A DNA stretch of 32,076 nt from Alphaproteobacteria bacterium (GCA_024742605.1 JANSYC010000044.1:1-32076), one strand, 5' to 3'. Shown: positions 16,210 to 25,303, counted from the stretch's first letter. The notes: generated from the sequence alone by a model not told the origin. Numbers and translations: made by a program.

Positions 16210-17388
16210 TCAGGCTGCGATCTCGGTCACAAAGCGATCGATCTCGTCCGTGGTGTTCAGATAGTGGACGCTGGCCCGGACCACGGATTCAAGGCCCCGC
16301 CGCCCGAAACCGACCCGGCTGCCCGATCCGGCGCTTGCCGTCACGTTGATGCCGATTGGCGCCAGGCGCGCCTTGATGTCGGCGGCGGCCTCGCCGTCTT
16401 TGGTGAAGGTGACGATGCCGCAACGGCGCTGGCCCTGGTCCTGGATCGTGATGCCGGGGATCTCCGACAGGCGTGCGCGCAGGCGCTCGGCGATCTCGGT
16501 CACCCGCGCCTCGATAGCCTCGAGCCCCCAGCCGAGCGCATAGTCGATGGCAGTGCCGAGCGCCGCCTTACCTGCGAAATGGCACTCCCAGTTCTCGAAG
16601 CGCCGCGCGTCGTCGCGGATTTCGTATTCGGTCTCGCTCAACAGGGTGGCGGCGTGCTGGTCCAGCAGCGGCGGGTCGAGGCGGGTGATCCAGTCACGGC
16701 GGACGTAGAGCAGCCCGGTCCCGCGGGGGCCGCGCAGGTATTTGCGACCGGTGGCGGACAGGAAATCGCAGCCGATCGCCTTCACGTCGACGGGCATCTG
16801 GCCGACCGACTGGCAGGCGTCCAGCAGATAGGGAATGCCGTGGCGCCGCGCGACCGCGCCGACCGCTTCGGCCGGGTTCACCAACCCGCCGCCGGTGGGG
16901 ATATGGCTGATCGAGATCAGCTTCACCCGATCGTCGATCATGGCCTCGAGCGCCGCCACGTCGAGCTGCCCGTGTGCGTCGTCCGGCACGATATCGACGA
17001 CACAGCCGGTCCGCTTCGCCCGATGCAGATAGGCGATCATGTTCGAGCCGTATTCGCAGGCGGCGGTGAGGATCCGGTCTCCGGGACCGAGATCCAGGGC
17101 GTAGAACGCCATGTCCCAGGCCCGGGTCGCGTTCTCGACGAAGGCGATCTCGTCCCGGTGGCAGTTCAGCAGCCGGGCGCTGGCATCGTAGAAGTTCTCG
17201 AGTTCGTGCCGCCGCCGGTTCGCGGTCTCATAGCCGCCGCGAAATTCCTCTTCCCGTTGCCAGCCGATCAGATGGTCGGCGACCGCCGCAGGCATCAGCG
17301 AGGAGCCGGCGTGATTGAAATGGATGAGGCCGCCGCAGCCCCGGGTTTCCAGGCGGGCGCGGTCGACGTCGATGGGCGTATGGGTCAC
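16210..17388 (-). CDS. Class V aminotransferase-fold PLP-dependent enzyme
   Basis: This is a PLP enzyme of 392 residues in the cysteine desulfurase / isopenicillin epimerase / EgtE superfamily. The phosphate-loop region is FVENATRAWDMAF. His162 lies in SISHIPT, Asp190 and Gln193 in LLDACQSVG hold the pyridine ring, and the Schiff-base lysine is Lys216 in SATGRKYLRGPRGTG. There is no catalytic Cys loop of the IscS kind near the C-terminus, where ASAGSGSRVGF stands, so a desulfurase role is doubtful; C-S lyase or an epimerase/aminotransferase role fits better. The start is GTG with GAGG about 7 bases upstream. It lies between the S4 protein and the acyl-CoA dehydrogenase genes on the same strand, but pathway links are not obvious. 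Confidence 0.88.
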   Translation of the reverse strand: MTHTPIDVDRARLETRGCGGLIHFNHAGSSLMPAAVADHLIGWQREEEFRGGYETANRRRHELENFYDASARLLNCHRDEIAFVENATRAWDMAFYALDLGPGDRILTAACEYGSNMIAYLHRAKRTGCVVDIVPDDAHGQLDVAALEAMIDDRVKLISISHIPTGGGLVNPAEAVGAVARRHGIPYLLDACQSVGQMPVDVKAIGCDFLSATGRKYLRGPRGTGLLYVRRDWITRLDPPLLDQHAATLLSETEYEIRDDARRFENWECHFAGKAALGTAIDYALGWGLEAIEARVTEIAERLRARLSEIPGITIQDQGQRRCGIVTFTKDGEAAADIKARLAPIGINVTASAGSGSRVGFGRRGLESVVRASVHYLNTTDEIDRFVTEIAA

Positions 17389-17424
17389 GGTTGAGCCTCA
17401 AGCTGGAAGAATGACGCCCGGACG

Positions 17425-17874
17425 TTAGCCCTCGGAATCGTCCTCGTCCATCAGCCGATCGAGTTTCCGGCGGTCCCGTTTGGTCGGGCGTCCCGCACCG
17501 CGCTCGCGTTTCGGGACCGGGCCCTTCACGCCGCTGGGGCCATCCGGGTCGCCGTCGTCCTGGAATTCCGCAGACTCGATCTGGCCGGCCGAAGCCTTGT
17601 CGGGGATGGGGGCCAGATCCTCGTACAGGCCCTGAGCCTCGGTGGCGGGCCCGCGCCGGGTGCCCAGTGCCAAGATCTTTACCACCCGGATGTGCGGACC
17701 TTGCGGAAAGGTGAGCACGTCTCCGGGCCGGACCTTCTGGTGGGCCTTGGTGGTGACGGTGCCTGACAGACGCAGCTTTCCCCCGGCCACGATCTTGGAC
17801 GCAAGACTTCGGGTCTTGAAGAACCGGGCATACCAGAGCCACTTGTCGATCCGCAGGCTGTCGGTCTCCGACAT
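17425..17874 (-). CDS. S4-domain RNA-binding protein, Hsp15/HslR family
   Basis: This small cytoplasmic protein of 149 residues has its S4 domain in residues 8-70 (LRIDKWLWYARFFKTRSLASKIV, GKLRLSGT, KVRPGDVLTF), the pattern of Hsp15/HslR. That protein binds free 50S subunits carrying a nascent chain and helps recycle them. The C-terminus (KRERGAGRPTKRDRRKLDRL) is highly basic and probably adds RNA affinity; between them is an acidic linker. A GGGGA lies about 6 bases before the ATG. The SUV3-like helicase ends 24 bases upstream on the same strand, a neighbour pair seen in other Alphaproteobacteria, so joint work on RNA is likely. Confidence 0.9.
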   Translation of the reverse strand: MSETDSLRIDKWLWYARFFKTRSLASKIVAGGKLRLSGTVTTKAHQKVRPGDVLTFPQGPHIRVVKILALGTRRGPATEAQGLYEDLAPIPDKASAGQIESAEFQDDGDPDGPSGVKGPVPKRERGAGRPTKRDRRKLDRLMDEDDSEG

Positions 17875-17898
17875 CTCGTATCCCCGACCCGAACCAGG

Positions 17899-20742
17899 TC
17901 AGTCGGATTTCATCGACTGCTTCAGCTTGGCCAGCACGGCGAAGGGCGAGTCCGGATCGACTCCGTCCGACGGTTTGGTCGGCCCGGCGCTGAAGGATTT
18001 CGGACCGGATTCCCGTTTCGGGCCCCGGTTTCCATCCCGGTTCGGTCTGCCGCCCTGGGGGCCGCGGTTACCCTGCGAGCCCCGATTGCCTTGGGCGCCC
18101 CGATTGGTCTGCGATGGACGATTGCCCTGCTGCTGGGGCGGGATCTCCGCGGCGGACGCCGCTGCCGGGGCCGGGGTCCCGCCTTCGGCTGCGACCGCCC
18201 CCTCCGGAGTTCCGGCAGCAGCGGCGGCGGGCGCCTGCGGGCCGCTGCCAGAGGGACGACGCTTGCGCCGGCGGCGGGGTTCGCCCTCGGCCTTCTCACC
18301 GGTTTCGCCGTCGCGTCGCTGGTCGACCCGGCGGCGGCGCTGGAACAGCGGTTTCTCTTCCTCGTCGACGCCGACCTGTCGATAGCCCATGTCGAGGAGC
18401 ATGGCGCCGAAGGTCTCGTGATCGGCGCCGGTCAGCGACAGCATGTCTGCGGTGATGCCGAACTTGCCCTCGCGCGCGGATTTCCGAACCAAGGCCGCGA
18501 CCCGTTCCAGCATGTCGACCCGCACCGCGCGGCCGCCCAGACGCGCGAAGCCGAGCGCGGCGTCGTACTCGCCGGGGGTTTCCGGGTTCCGGGCGACCTG
18601 AACGCGGCCGTCGGCGGGCGGGCCTTCCTCCGGGAAGACATTCTTGGCGATCGACCACAGGACCGCGCGCAGCTTGACCGCCTTGGGTTTCAGCAGGTCC
18701 GGGACATAGGCGGATTCGGTGCCGAGCCGGATGCCGACCCGGGCCACATCCTTGCGGCCTTCCTCGTCGAGATCCTTGATCAGCGGGGCGACGCTTTCGG
18801 CGGAGGCGCTGCCCAGGCCTTCCAGAACCTGGAACACCACGCCACGGGCCGGGCCCGAGAGATCCGCGCGCTTCAACTGGGCCAGGCGCGGGGCACCGGC
18901 TTCCACATGGGCGTCAAACCAGTCGACAAGCTTCTTCTCCAAGCGCTCGCGCTGGGCCGGTTCGATCAGCTCGTTCCGGCTGGCGCGCACCTGCGGGTTC
19001 CAGGTGGTCTCGCCCTTCTCCAGTTGACCGACCGGCGCGCCGCGCCAGAGGAAGCGGCCCCGGTCATCGAGGGTGAACATCATCCCATCATCGCCGAGCA
19101 GCCGCGCGATCCGCCGCGCGATCTCACCCGGAAGCACCCGGCGGGCGGCGGCCAGGACCGGTTTGCCCTCCTGGCCCGACACATCCTCCGGCACGAAGTC
19201 CAGACCTTCCAGATGTCCGACGCGGTGGCCTTCCACCACCACGGCTCCATCCGCCTGGACCGCCGCCGTCAATTCCCCGTGTTCTTCCGTCAATTTACGC
19301 ACCAGTGTAGCGGCTCGTTTGTCGACGAAGCGTTGCGTGAGCCGATCGTGCAACGCATCCGAAAGTCTATCCTCTATCGCGCGAGCGCGCTGTTGCCAAT
19401 GGATAGGATCGGATATCCACTCTCCGTGATGTGTCACGTAGGTCCAGGTTCGGACATGTGCAATGCGTCCGGCAAGGGTATCGATGTCGCCGTCGACCCG
19501 GTCGAAACGGGACATCTGGGTCTGCACCCAGTCCGGCGGCAGGCGCTCCGCGCCGGTGGTCAGGTGGCCGTAGATCTGGCTCAGGAGCCGGGCATGGGAT
19601 TCCGTCATGGACTTCTGGAAATCCGGAATCTGACAGACATCCCAGAGCAGTTTGATCCGCGAGACCGAGGTCGCCCGTTCGGTTATTTCGGTCATCTGGG
19701 ACAGCGCTTCCAGGGCCTGATGGTCCTCCGCGTCCCGTTTGCGGAACAGGGCCTGATGGGGCGGACGCTCTTCCAATGACCGCTTCAGATCGCGCAGTGT
19801 CCGGAAACTGAGGTCGGTGTTGCGCCAGTAGATGTTGCGCAGCGCCGGGAAGCTGTGGCCTTCCACCTGCTCGATGACCTCCTCGTCCAGCGGCCTGCAA
19901 TCCCCGGTCACGCCGAAGGTGCCGTCCCGCTGAAACCGTCCCGCCCGGCCCGCGATCTGGGCGAACTCGGCGGCGATCAGGCGGCGGGGATAGCGACCGT
20001 CGAATTTCGAGGAGGCCGCGAAGGCCACATGGTCGATATCCATGTTGAGGCCCATGCCGATCGCATCGGTCGCGATCAGATAGTCGACCTCGCCCTCCTG
20101 ATACATGGCCACCTGGGCGTTGCGGGTGCGCGGGCTCAGGGCGCCCATCACCACCGCGGCGCCGCCGCGCTGGCGGCGCACCAGTTCGGCGATCGCGTAG
20201 ACCTCGGAGGCGGAGAAGGCGACCACGGCGGTCCGGCGCGGCAGTTTGGTGATCTTGCGCGGTCCGATATAGGTCAGGCGGGACAGCCGCTCCCGGATCT
20301 CGAACCGGGCCTTGGGGATCAGCGTCTTCAACAGCGGCCGGATCGTCTCGGCACCGAGGAACATGGTCTCTTCGAGTCCGCGCGCCCGCATCAGCCGGTC
20401 GGTGAAGATGTGCCCCCGCTCCGGGTCACCCGCGAGCTGGATCTCGTCGACCGCCAGGAACTCGACCTCCCGGTCGGTCGGCATGGATTCCACGGTGCAG
20501 ATGAAATACCGCGCCTCCGGCGGGATGATCTTCTCCTCGCCGGTGATCAGCGCCACGTGCCGGACCCCCAGGCGGGCCACCACCTTGTCGTAGTTCTCGC
20601 GCGCCAGGAGCCGCAGCGGAAATCCGATCATCCCGGATTTGTGGCCCAGCATGCGCTCGATCGCCAGGTGGGTCTTGCCGGTATTGGTCGGTCCCAAGAC
20701 CGCCGTGACCGGCGCATCGAAGGACATGAAATCGGCGGTCAT
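17899..20742 (-). CDS. SUV3-like DExH RNA helicase with RG-rich tail
   Basis: This ATP-dependent helicase of 947 residues is related to the mitochondrial degradosome helicase SUV3. Walker A is GPTNTGKT (17-24), the DEIQ box is at 99-102, SFPALRNI follows the core, and motif VI is QIAGRAGR (262-269). A long middle region has SUV3-type helical sequence. From about residue 810 the chain becomes low complexity, first basic (RRRRKRRPSG), then Ala/Pro-rich, then a run of QGNRG-type repeats that resembles RGG RNA-binding tails, ending in a short hydrophobic-acidic segment. GGGAG lies about 9 bases before the ATG. Together with the S4 protein it probably acts in RNA turnover or ribosome-linked processes. 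The substrate of the bacterial forms is not settled. Confidence 0.9.
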   Translation of the reverse strand: MTADFMSFDAPVTAVLGPTNTGKTHLAIERMLGHKSGMIGFPLRLLARENYDKVVARLGVRHVALITGEEKIIPPEARYFICTVESMPTDREVEFLAVDEIQLAGDPERGHIFTDRLMRARGLEETMFLGAETIRPLLKTLIPKARFEIRERLSRLTYIGPRKITKLPRRTAVVAFSASEVYAIAELVRRQRGGAAVVMGALSPRTRNAQVAMYQEGEVDYLIATDAIGMGLNMDIDHVAFAASSKFDGRYPRRLIAAEFAQIAGRAGRFQRDGTFGVTGDCRPLDEEVIEQVEGHSFPALRNIYWRNTDLSFRTLRDLKRSLEERPPHQALFRKRDAEDHQALEALSQMTEITERATSVSRIKLLWDVCQIPDFQKSMTESHARLLSQIYGHLTTGAERLPPDWVQTQMSRFDRVDGDIDTLAGRIAHVRTWTYVTHHGEWISDPIHWQQRARAIEDRLSDALHDRLTQRFVDKRAATLVRKLTEEHGELTAAVQADGAVVVEGHRVGHLEGLDFVPEDVSGQEGKPVLAAARRVLPGEIARRIARLLGDDGMMFTLDDRGRFLWRGAPVGQLEKGETTWNPQVRASRNELIEPAQRERLEKKLVDWFDAHVEAGAPRLAQLKRADLSGPARGVVFQVLEGLGSASAESVAPLIKDLDEEGRKDVARVGIRLGTESAYVPDLLKPKAVKLRAVLWSIAKNVFPEEGPPADGRVQVARNPETPGEYDAALGFARLGGRAVRVDMLERVAALVRKSAREGKFGITADMLSLTGADHETFGAMLLDMGYRQVGVDEEEKPLFQRRRRVDQRRDGETGEKAEGEPRRRRKRRPSGSGPQAPAAAAAGTPEGAVAAEGGTPAPAAASAAEIPPQQQGNRPSQTNRGAQGNRGSQGNRGPQGGRPNRDGNRGPKRESGPKSFSAGPTKPSDGVDPDSPFAVLAKLKQSMKSD

Positions 20743-20893
20743 GGCGCGCCACTCCCGTGTCTGGCCCGATATCGGGGGGTGCGGGATCTTGGTGGGAGGT
20801 CTGAGGGCGAGGGGCTGCGGGACATCGTCTGCACAATTACGACTGTTCGCCGTGGTTGCAAGGCCGCTTGTTGCGAGGTCGCCGGGGGCTTCG

Positions 20894-20925
20894 CTCTTGC
20901 ATCCGTCGGCCCCGTGTCACATATC
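20894..20925 (+). promoter_or_regulatory. Candidate heat-shock (sigma-32-type) promoter of htpG
   Basis: In the 228-base divergent gap before htpG, CTCTTGCAT (20894-20902) is followed after 15 bases by CACATATC (20918-20925). This resembles alphaproteobacterial RpoH promoters (CTTGAA and CCATAT type). A vegetative reading, TTGCAT with CATATC at 17 bases, is equally possible, so the sigma factor is uncertain. Confidence 0.4.
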
Positions 20926-20970
20926 CACGCCTTAATCCTTCCATCGATATAAAGAGACGGACCACGCGTG

Positions 20971-22890
20971 ATGACCGCTGAGAAGAGAAGCTTTCAAGCC
21001 GAAGTCAGCAAACTCCTCCATATTGTCGCCAATGCGCTGTATTCCGAGCGCGAGGTGTTCCTGCGAGAGCTGATTTCCAACGCGGCCGATGCCTGCGACA
21101 AGCTGCGTTTTCTCGCGCTGTCGGACCCGGCCCTTTCTGCCGACGACAGTGCCTTCAAGATCAAGATTTCGGTCGATGCCGAGGCCAAGACCCTGACGAT
21201 CTCGGACAACGGCGTCGGCATGACGGAAGACGAGCTGCACGGGAATCTGGGGACGATCGCCAGTTCCGGCACCTCGGCCTTCGTCGAGAATCTGTCGGGC
21301 GACTCCAAGAAGGACGTGGGCCTGATCGGCCAGTTCGGCGTCGGTTTCTACTCGGCCTTCATGGTCTCCGAGAAGGTCGAGGTGCTGACCCGCAAGGCCG
21401 GAACCGAGACCGGCTATCACTGGGTGTCGGACGGGCTTGGCGAATACACGGTCGAGGAGGCGGAGAAGGCCACCCGTGGCACCGTGATCACCCTGCACCT
21501 GAAGGATGATGCTTCGGAGTTCCTGGAGCGCAGCCGGATCCAGACCGTGGTGCGGACCTATTCCGACCACATCCCGTTTCCGATCGTCTTCCTCGAGACC
21601 AAGACCGATCCCGAAACGAAGGACGAAGCCGAGACCGAGGACACGCTGAATCAGGCCTCGGCCCTGTGGACCCGCTCGAAAAGCGAGATCTCCGAGGACG
21701 ACTACAAGGAATTCTACAAGCACGCCGGTCACGCCTTCGACGACCCGTGGATGACCCTGCATTGGAAGGCCGAGGGGCGGATCGAGTATCATTCCCTGCT
21801 GTTCGTGCCGAGCCAGCGGCCGTTCGACCTGTTCAACCCGGAGCGCCGCCATCACGTGAAGCTGTACGTGAAACGGGTTTTCATCACCGACGAGTGCGAA
21901 GGGCTTATCCCGTCCTGGCTGCGCTTCCTGAAGGGCGTGGTCGACTGCGAGGATCTGCCGCTGAACATCAGCCGCGAGATGCTGCAGAACAATCCGCTGG
22001 TCGGCTCGATCAGCCAGGCGGTGACAAAGCGGGTGCTGTCGGAGCTGTCGAAGAAAGCCGAGAAGGACAAGGAGGGCTACGAAACGTTCTGGGGCACCTT
22101 CGGCGCTGTCCTGAAGGAAGGTCTTTATGGCGGCGAGACCGAGCACCGCGAGACCCTGCTGAAGCTGGCGCGGTTCCGGTCGTCGACCCAGGACGGTCTG
22201 GTCAGTCTGGCCGACTATATCGGCCGGATGAAGGAGGGTCAGACCACGATCTTCTACATCGCCGGCGAGAACGAGGCGACGGTCAAGGCCTCACCGCAGC
22301 TGGAAGGCTTCATCAAGAAGGGCGTAGAGGTGCTCTATCTGGTGGATCCGATCGACGAGTTCTGGGTGCAGAGCGCCTATGACGGGTTCGACGGCAAGCC
22401 GTTCAAATCGGTCACCCGGGGCGGTGCCGATCTGTCGGCCATCGCGGGCGAGACAACCGACGCGGATGCGGACAAGACGGACGAGCCGAAGGACGAGGGT
22501 GCCGAGGACGCGATCAGCGCCCTGATCGCCTCGATCAAGCTGTCCCTGGGCGACAAGGTCAAGGACGTGCGCACCACCGACCGGCTGTCGGACAGCCCGG
22601 TCTGTCTGGTCGCCGACGAGACCGATCTCGACATGAACATCGAGCGGATGCTGCGCGCCCACAATCAGGTCACCGAGGCTTCACCCCGGATTCTGGAGCT
22701 GAACCCGGATCACGTGCTGGTCAAGAACCTGGGCAAGCTGATCAAGGACGGCCAGGGCGCCGATTTCATGGAGGACGCGGCCTATCTGCTGCTCGACCAG
22801 GCCCGTATCCTGGAGGGTGAGCCGCCCAGCGATACCAAGGCCTTCACCCGCCGCTTCTCCGAGGTGATGGTCAAGGCGCTGGCGGCGTAG
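20971..22890 (+). CDS. htpG: Molecular chaperone HtpG (bacterial Hsp90)
   Basis: This is the cytoplasmic ATP-dependent chaperone of 639 residues, close to the usual length. The N-terminal GHKL ATPase domain shows RELISNAADACDKLR with the catalytic Glu33 and the Mg-binding Asn37, DNGVGMT, GTIASSGTSAF, and the lid motif GQFGVGFYSAFMV. The middle domain includes the arginine region ending NISREMLQ, and the C-terminal dimer domain ends at MVKALAA. An acidic linker near residue 500 (DADADKTDEPKDEGAED) is longer than in enteric HtpG. GTG at 20968 directly precedes the chosen ATG; no good ribosome site separates them. It is monocistronic by layout, being divergent from the helicase and convergent with the dehydrogenase. 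Confidence 0.97.
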   Translation: MTAEKRSFQAEVSKLLHIVANALYSEREVFLRELISNAADACDKLRFLALSDPALSADDSAFKIKISVDAEAKTLTISDNGVGMTEDELHGNLGTIASSGTSAFVENLSGDSKKDVGLIGQFGVGFYSAFMVSEKVEVLTRKAGTETGYHWVSDGLGEYTVEEAEKATRGTVITLHLKDDASEFLERSRIQTVVRTYSDHIPFPIVFLETKTDPETKDEAETEDTLNQASALWTRSKSEISEDDYKEFYKHAGHAFDDPWMTLHWKAEGRIEYHSLLFVPSQRPFDLFNPERRHHVKLYVKRVFITDECEGLIPSWLRFLKGVVDCEDLPLNISREMLQNNPLVGSISQAVTKRVLSELSKKAEKDKEGYETFWGTFGAVLKEGLYGGETEHRETLLKLARFRSSTQDGLVSLADYIGRMKEGQTTIFYIAGENEATVKASPQLEGFIKKGVEVLYLVDPIDEFWVQSAYDGFDGKPFKSVTRGGADLSAIAGETTDADADKTDEPKDEGAEDAISALIASIKLSLGDKVKDVRTTDRLSDSPVCLVADETDLDMNIERMLRAHNQVTEASPRILELNPDHVLVKNLGKLIKDGQGADFMEDAAYLLLDQARILEGEPPSDTKAFTRRFSEVMVKALAA

Positions 22891-22936
22891 TGCCGCCTCC
22901 CGCCGCCGGTTTTGTGGTCCTGAGCCTGTCGGCGGG
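22881..22936. terminator. Possible terminator structures between htpG and the SDR gene
   Basis: GGCGGC (22881-22886) pairs with GCCGCC (22892-22897) over the htpG stop codon, and CCCGCCG (22899-22905) can pair with CGGCGGG (22930-22936) across a loop containing TTTT. Either could end the two convergent transcripts. The high GC content makes chance pairing likely, so this is only a candidate. Confidence 0.3.
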
Positions 22937-22939
22937 GCG

Positions 22940-23698
22940 TCAGTTCGAGACCGCCTGTCCGCCGTCGATGTAGAAGGTCTCGCCGTTCAGGAACGGGATG
23001 TCCTCGACCAGCAGGGCGGCCACGAACCTGGCGATCTCCCAGGCCTCGCCCGGGGTGCCGCGCGGGATGGCTTTCTGGATGAAGGCGCGGAACCGTTCGT
23101 CGTCCATATGGCTGCGGTTCAGGTCGGTCAGGGTGAAGCCGGGGGCCACGTCGACCACGCGGATGCCGTGCTTGGCCCATTCCACGCCCAGACAGCGGGT
23201 GATCGCGCCCACCGCCGCCTTGGAGGCCGCGTAGGCCGCGTTGTACTTGACCCCCATCTTGTCGTAGTGCGAGCCGATATTGACGATCAGCCCGCCACGG
23301 ATCCCGTCCTTCTCGGCTTTGAGATGGGGGAAGGCCGCCTGACAGGCCCCGAAGGTGGCGGTCGCGTTGGTGTGCAGGACCTGGTTGAAATCGCCCAGAT
23401 CGAAGCTTTCGCTGCGCCCGTCCAGGTGGATGCCGGCATTGTTGACCAGCCCGTGCAGACCGCCGGTTCGCGCCGCCAGCCCGTCGAGGGCGGTGACCAG
23501 GGCCGCCTGATCGGTCACGTCGCAGGCGATCGGGATCAGCCTGTCCGCGAGGTCGGGCGGCACCCCGTCTTCCTCGATCCCCAGCCCCTTGCGGCTGAGG
23601 CAACCGACGGTCCACCCCCGTCGCGCCAGTTCGAGGGCGATGGCGGCTCCCAGGCCACGGGACGCGCCGGTGACGGCGACGGTGCGAGATGTAGGCAT
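22940..23698 (-). CDS. Short-chain dehydrogenase/reductase (SDR)
   Basis: This NAD(P)-dependent classical SDR has 252 residues. The cofactor loop is TGASRGLG at 10-17, NNAG at 86-89, the catalytic Ser143 lies in IVNIGSHYDKMG and the YxxxK pair is Tyr156/Lys160 in YAASK. The C-terminus ETFYIDGGQAVSN is the usual SDR ending. The Arg in the TGASRG loop and SRK after strand 2 would favour NADP (inference). The LysR gene ends 14 bases upstream on the same strand, so both are probably one transcript. The start has GGAG about 8 bases ahead. The physiological substrate is unknown. Confidence 0.9.
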   Translation of the reverse strand: MPTSRTVAVTGASRGLGAAIALELARRGWTVGCLSRKGLGIEEDGVPPDLADRLIPIACDVTDQAALVTALDGLAARTGGLHGLVNNAGIHLDGRSESFDLGDFNQVLHTNATATFGACQAAFPHLKAEKDGIRGGLIVNIGSHYDKMGVKYNAAYAASKAAVGAITRCLGVEWAKHGIRVVDVAPGFTLTDLNRSHMDDERFRAFIQKAIPRGTPGEAWEIARFVAALLVEDIPFLNGETFYIDGGQAVSN

Positions 23699-23712
23699 GG
23701 CAGGCTCTCCGG

Positions 23713-24618
23713 TCAGTAGGATTCGGTTCGGGCGCGCATTTCGCTGGCCAGGAAATCGATGAACACCCGCAGCTTGGCGGGCGCCAGCCGGGACTGATGG
23801 TGGACCGCATGGACCCGCAGCGGCTCCGGCTCCCAATCCGGCAGGATGCGGATCAGGCGCTTGTCCTCCAGCGCGCGGCCCTGGATGAACAGCGGCTGCT
23901 GGATGATCCCGGCCCCCGAGATCGCGGCCTCCGCCAGGGCGTCGCCGTTGTTCGCCCGGATCGGCCCGGAGACCCGGACCTGTTCCTCGGATCCGTTGCG
24001 GACATGTCGTAGTCTCCAGACGTCGCCATGGGCCGCATAGCGGTAGCAGAGGCAGGCATGGTCGGCCAAGTCCTCCGGCCGCTGCGGCAGACCGTGTTTC
24101 GCGATGTACCCTGGGGCGGCGGCCAGCACCACCTTGACCGGCGCCAGCGGACGCGCCATCAGGCTCGAATCCTCCAGCACCCCGATCCGGATCGCCAGGT
24201 CGAAACCCTCCTCGATCAGATCGACCCGGCGGTCGTTGAGGGTCAGATCGACCTGGAGGGCGGGATAGGCCTCGGTGAACTTGGCGACCAGCGGCGCCAG
24301 ATGGGCCCAGCCGAAACTGACCGGCGCGTTCACCCGCAAGGTGCCGCGCGGCTCCACCGTCTCGCCCCGCACTTCGATGTCGGCGTCGTCGAAATCGGCC
24401 ATCAGCCGCTGCGCCCGTTCGAGATAGCGCAACCCCGCCTCGGTCAGCCGGACCCGTCGGGTGGTCCGCTGCATCAGCTTGACCCCCAGCCGATCCTCCA
24501 GCAGTTGCACATGCTTGCTGCACACCGCCCGGGACAGGCCGAGCCTGTCGGCGGCGTCGGAGAAGCTGGCGGCCTCGGCGACTGCGATGAAGGTTTCGAG
24601 ATGCGCGAACCGGTCCAT
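23713..24618 (-). CDS. LysR-family transcriptional regulator
   Basis: This DNA-binding regulator has 301 residues. The N-terminal winged helix-turn-helix is residues 1-60 (FIAVAEAASFSDAADRLGLSRAVCSKHVQLLEDRLG), followed by a linker helix and the periplasmic-binding-protein-like effector domain starting near APVSFGWAHLAPLV, typical of the CrgA/AaeR-like subgroup. Arg instead of the usual Ser/Pro occupies the recognition turn (SRAVCSKHV). The ATG at 24618 was chosen over TTG at 24624. No Shine-Dalgarno is present, which fits a short or absent leader. It is divergent from doxX, with an inverted repeat over its own start, and co-directional with the SDR gene, so it probably controls doxX and/or the SDR and itself. 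Confidence 0.9.
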   Translation of the reverse strand: MDRFAHLETFIAVAEAASFSDAADRLGLSRAVCSKHVQLLEDRLGVKLMQRTTRRVRLTEAGLRYLERAQRLMADFDDADIEVRGETVEPRGTLRVNAPVSFGWAHLAPLVAKFTEAYPALQVDLTLNDRRVDLIEEGFDLAIRIGVLEDSSLMARPLAPVKVVLAAAPGYIAKHGLPQRPEDLADHACLCYRYAAHGDVWRLRHVRNGSEEQVRVSGPIRANNGDALAEAAISGAGIIQQPLFIQGRALEDKRLIRILPDWEPEPLRVHAVHHQSRLAPAKLRVFIDFLASEMRARTESY

Positions 24619-24640
24619 TGTCAAAATTTAGACGACAATG
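24616..24640. promoter_or_regulatory. Perfect 7-11-7 inverted repeat at the LysR start, candidate operator
   Basis: CATTGTC (24616-24622) and GACAATG (24634-24640) form a perfect inverted repeat with an 11-base AT-rich spacer, itself nearly palindromic (TCAAAATTTAGA). The left arm contains the LysR start codon. Position and symmetry suit an autoregulatory LysR site in the LysR/doxX divergent gap. The binding protein is inferred. Confidence 0.5.
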
Positions 24641-24730
24641 TTTTCGAATTCACCCCAATTATTCACGAACGGACCGATGCCATATTCCTCATCAGTAAAC
24701 GACATCCCTGATCCACCACTGGAGGCATCC

Positions 24731-25168
24731 ATGTTCACCACCCTGACCGACACCACCAAGACCACCCCCTACGGCGCCCTGCTGTTGCGGCTCACCCTCG
24801 GTACCGCGCTCCTCGCCCACGGCCTGCTCAAGGTCCTGGTCTTCACCGTGCCCGGCACCGTCGCCTTCTTCGACTCCATCGGCTATCCAGGCTTCATGGC
24901 CTATCTTGTGATCGCGGCCGAGCTTGGCGGCGGGGCGGCGCTGATCGCCGGCGTCTACGTGCGGACGATCTCCTTGGCCCTGGTTCCGGTCCTGATCGGC
25001 GCCACGCTGCAGCATGCCGGGAACGGCTGGCTGTTCACCAATGAGGGCGGCGGCTACGAGTTCCCGCTGTTCTGGACCGCGACCCTGCTGGTTCAGGCGC
25101 TTCTCGGGGCGGGCGCCCATGCCGTCAAGCTGCCGTCCGCCTTGGAGCTCAAGCCCGCCGATGCCTGA
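24731..25168 (+). CDS. DoxX family membrane protein
   Basis: This inner-membrane protein of 145 residues contains four hydrophobic helices at about 18-38, 52-77, 80-100 and 112-132. The first carries LRLTLGTALLAHGLLK, the DoxX signature region. DoxX/YphA-type proteins are linked with redox and thiol stress, but bacterial members mostly lack a defined reaction. GGAGG lies 5 bases before the ATG. A longer frame upstream lacks this support and would run into the LysR control region. It is divergent from the LysR gene and is a natural regulatory target of it. The SIMPL gene follows after 135 bases, with its own candidate -10 (TATACT at 25237-25242). Confidence 0.88.
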   Translation: MFTTLTDTTKTTPYGALLLRLTLGTALLAHGLLKVLVFTVPGTVAFFDSIGYPGFMAYLVIAAELGGGAALIAGVYVRTISLALVPVLIGATLQHAGNGWLFTNEGGGYEFPLFWTATLLVQALLGAGAHAVKLPSALELKPADA

Positions 25169-25303
25169 CCGCCGCTCTGCCGACGGCCCCGGTCTCGCCC
25201 AGCGACATCCCCTCTCGCGCTTGCCGGGTTTCGCCCTATACTCCGCCCCTGGATGGGGGATCCCGCAACGCGCGGGAAATGAGGAAGCGGAGACTTTGAC
25301 GCC

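Noticed and set aside
18091-19779. 562-codon open frame antisense to the SUV3-like helicase
   Set aside because: The helicase motifs define the coding strand; the antisense frame is low-complexity without structure.
20932-22146. 404-codon open frame antisense to htpG
   Set aside because: The htpG frame is certain from Hsp90 motifs; the antisense product shows only composition-driven sequence.
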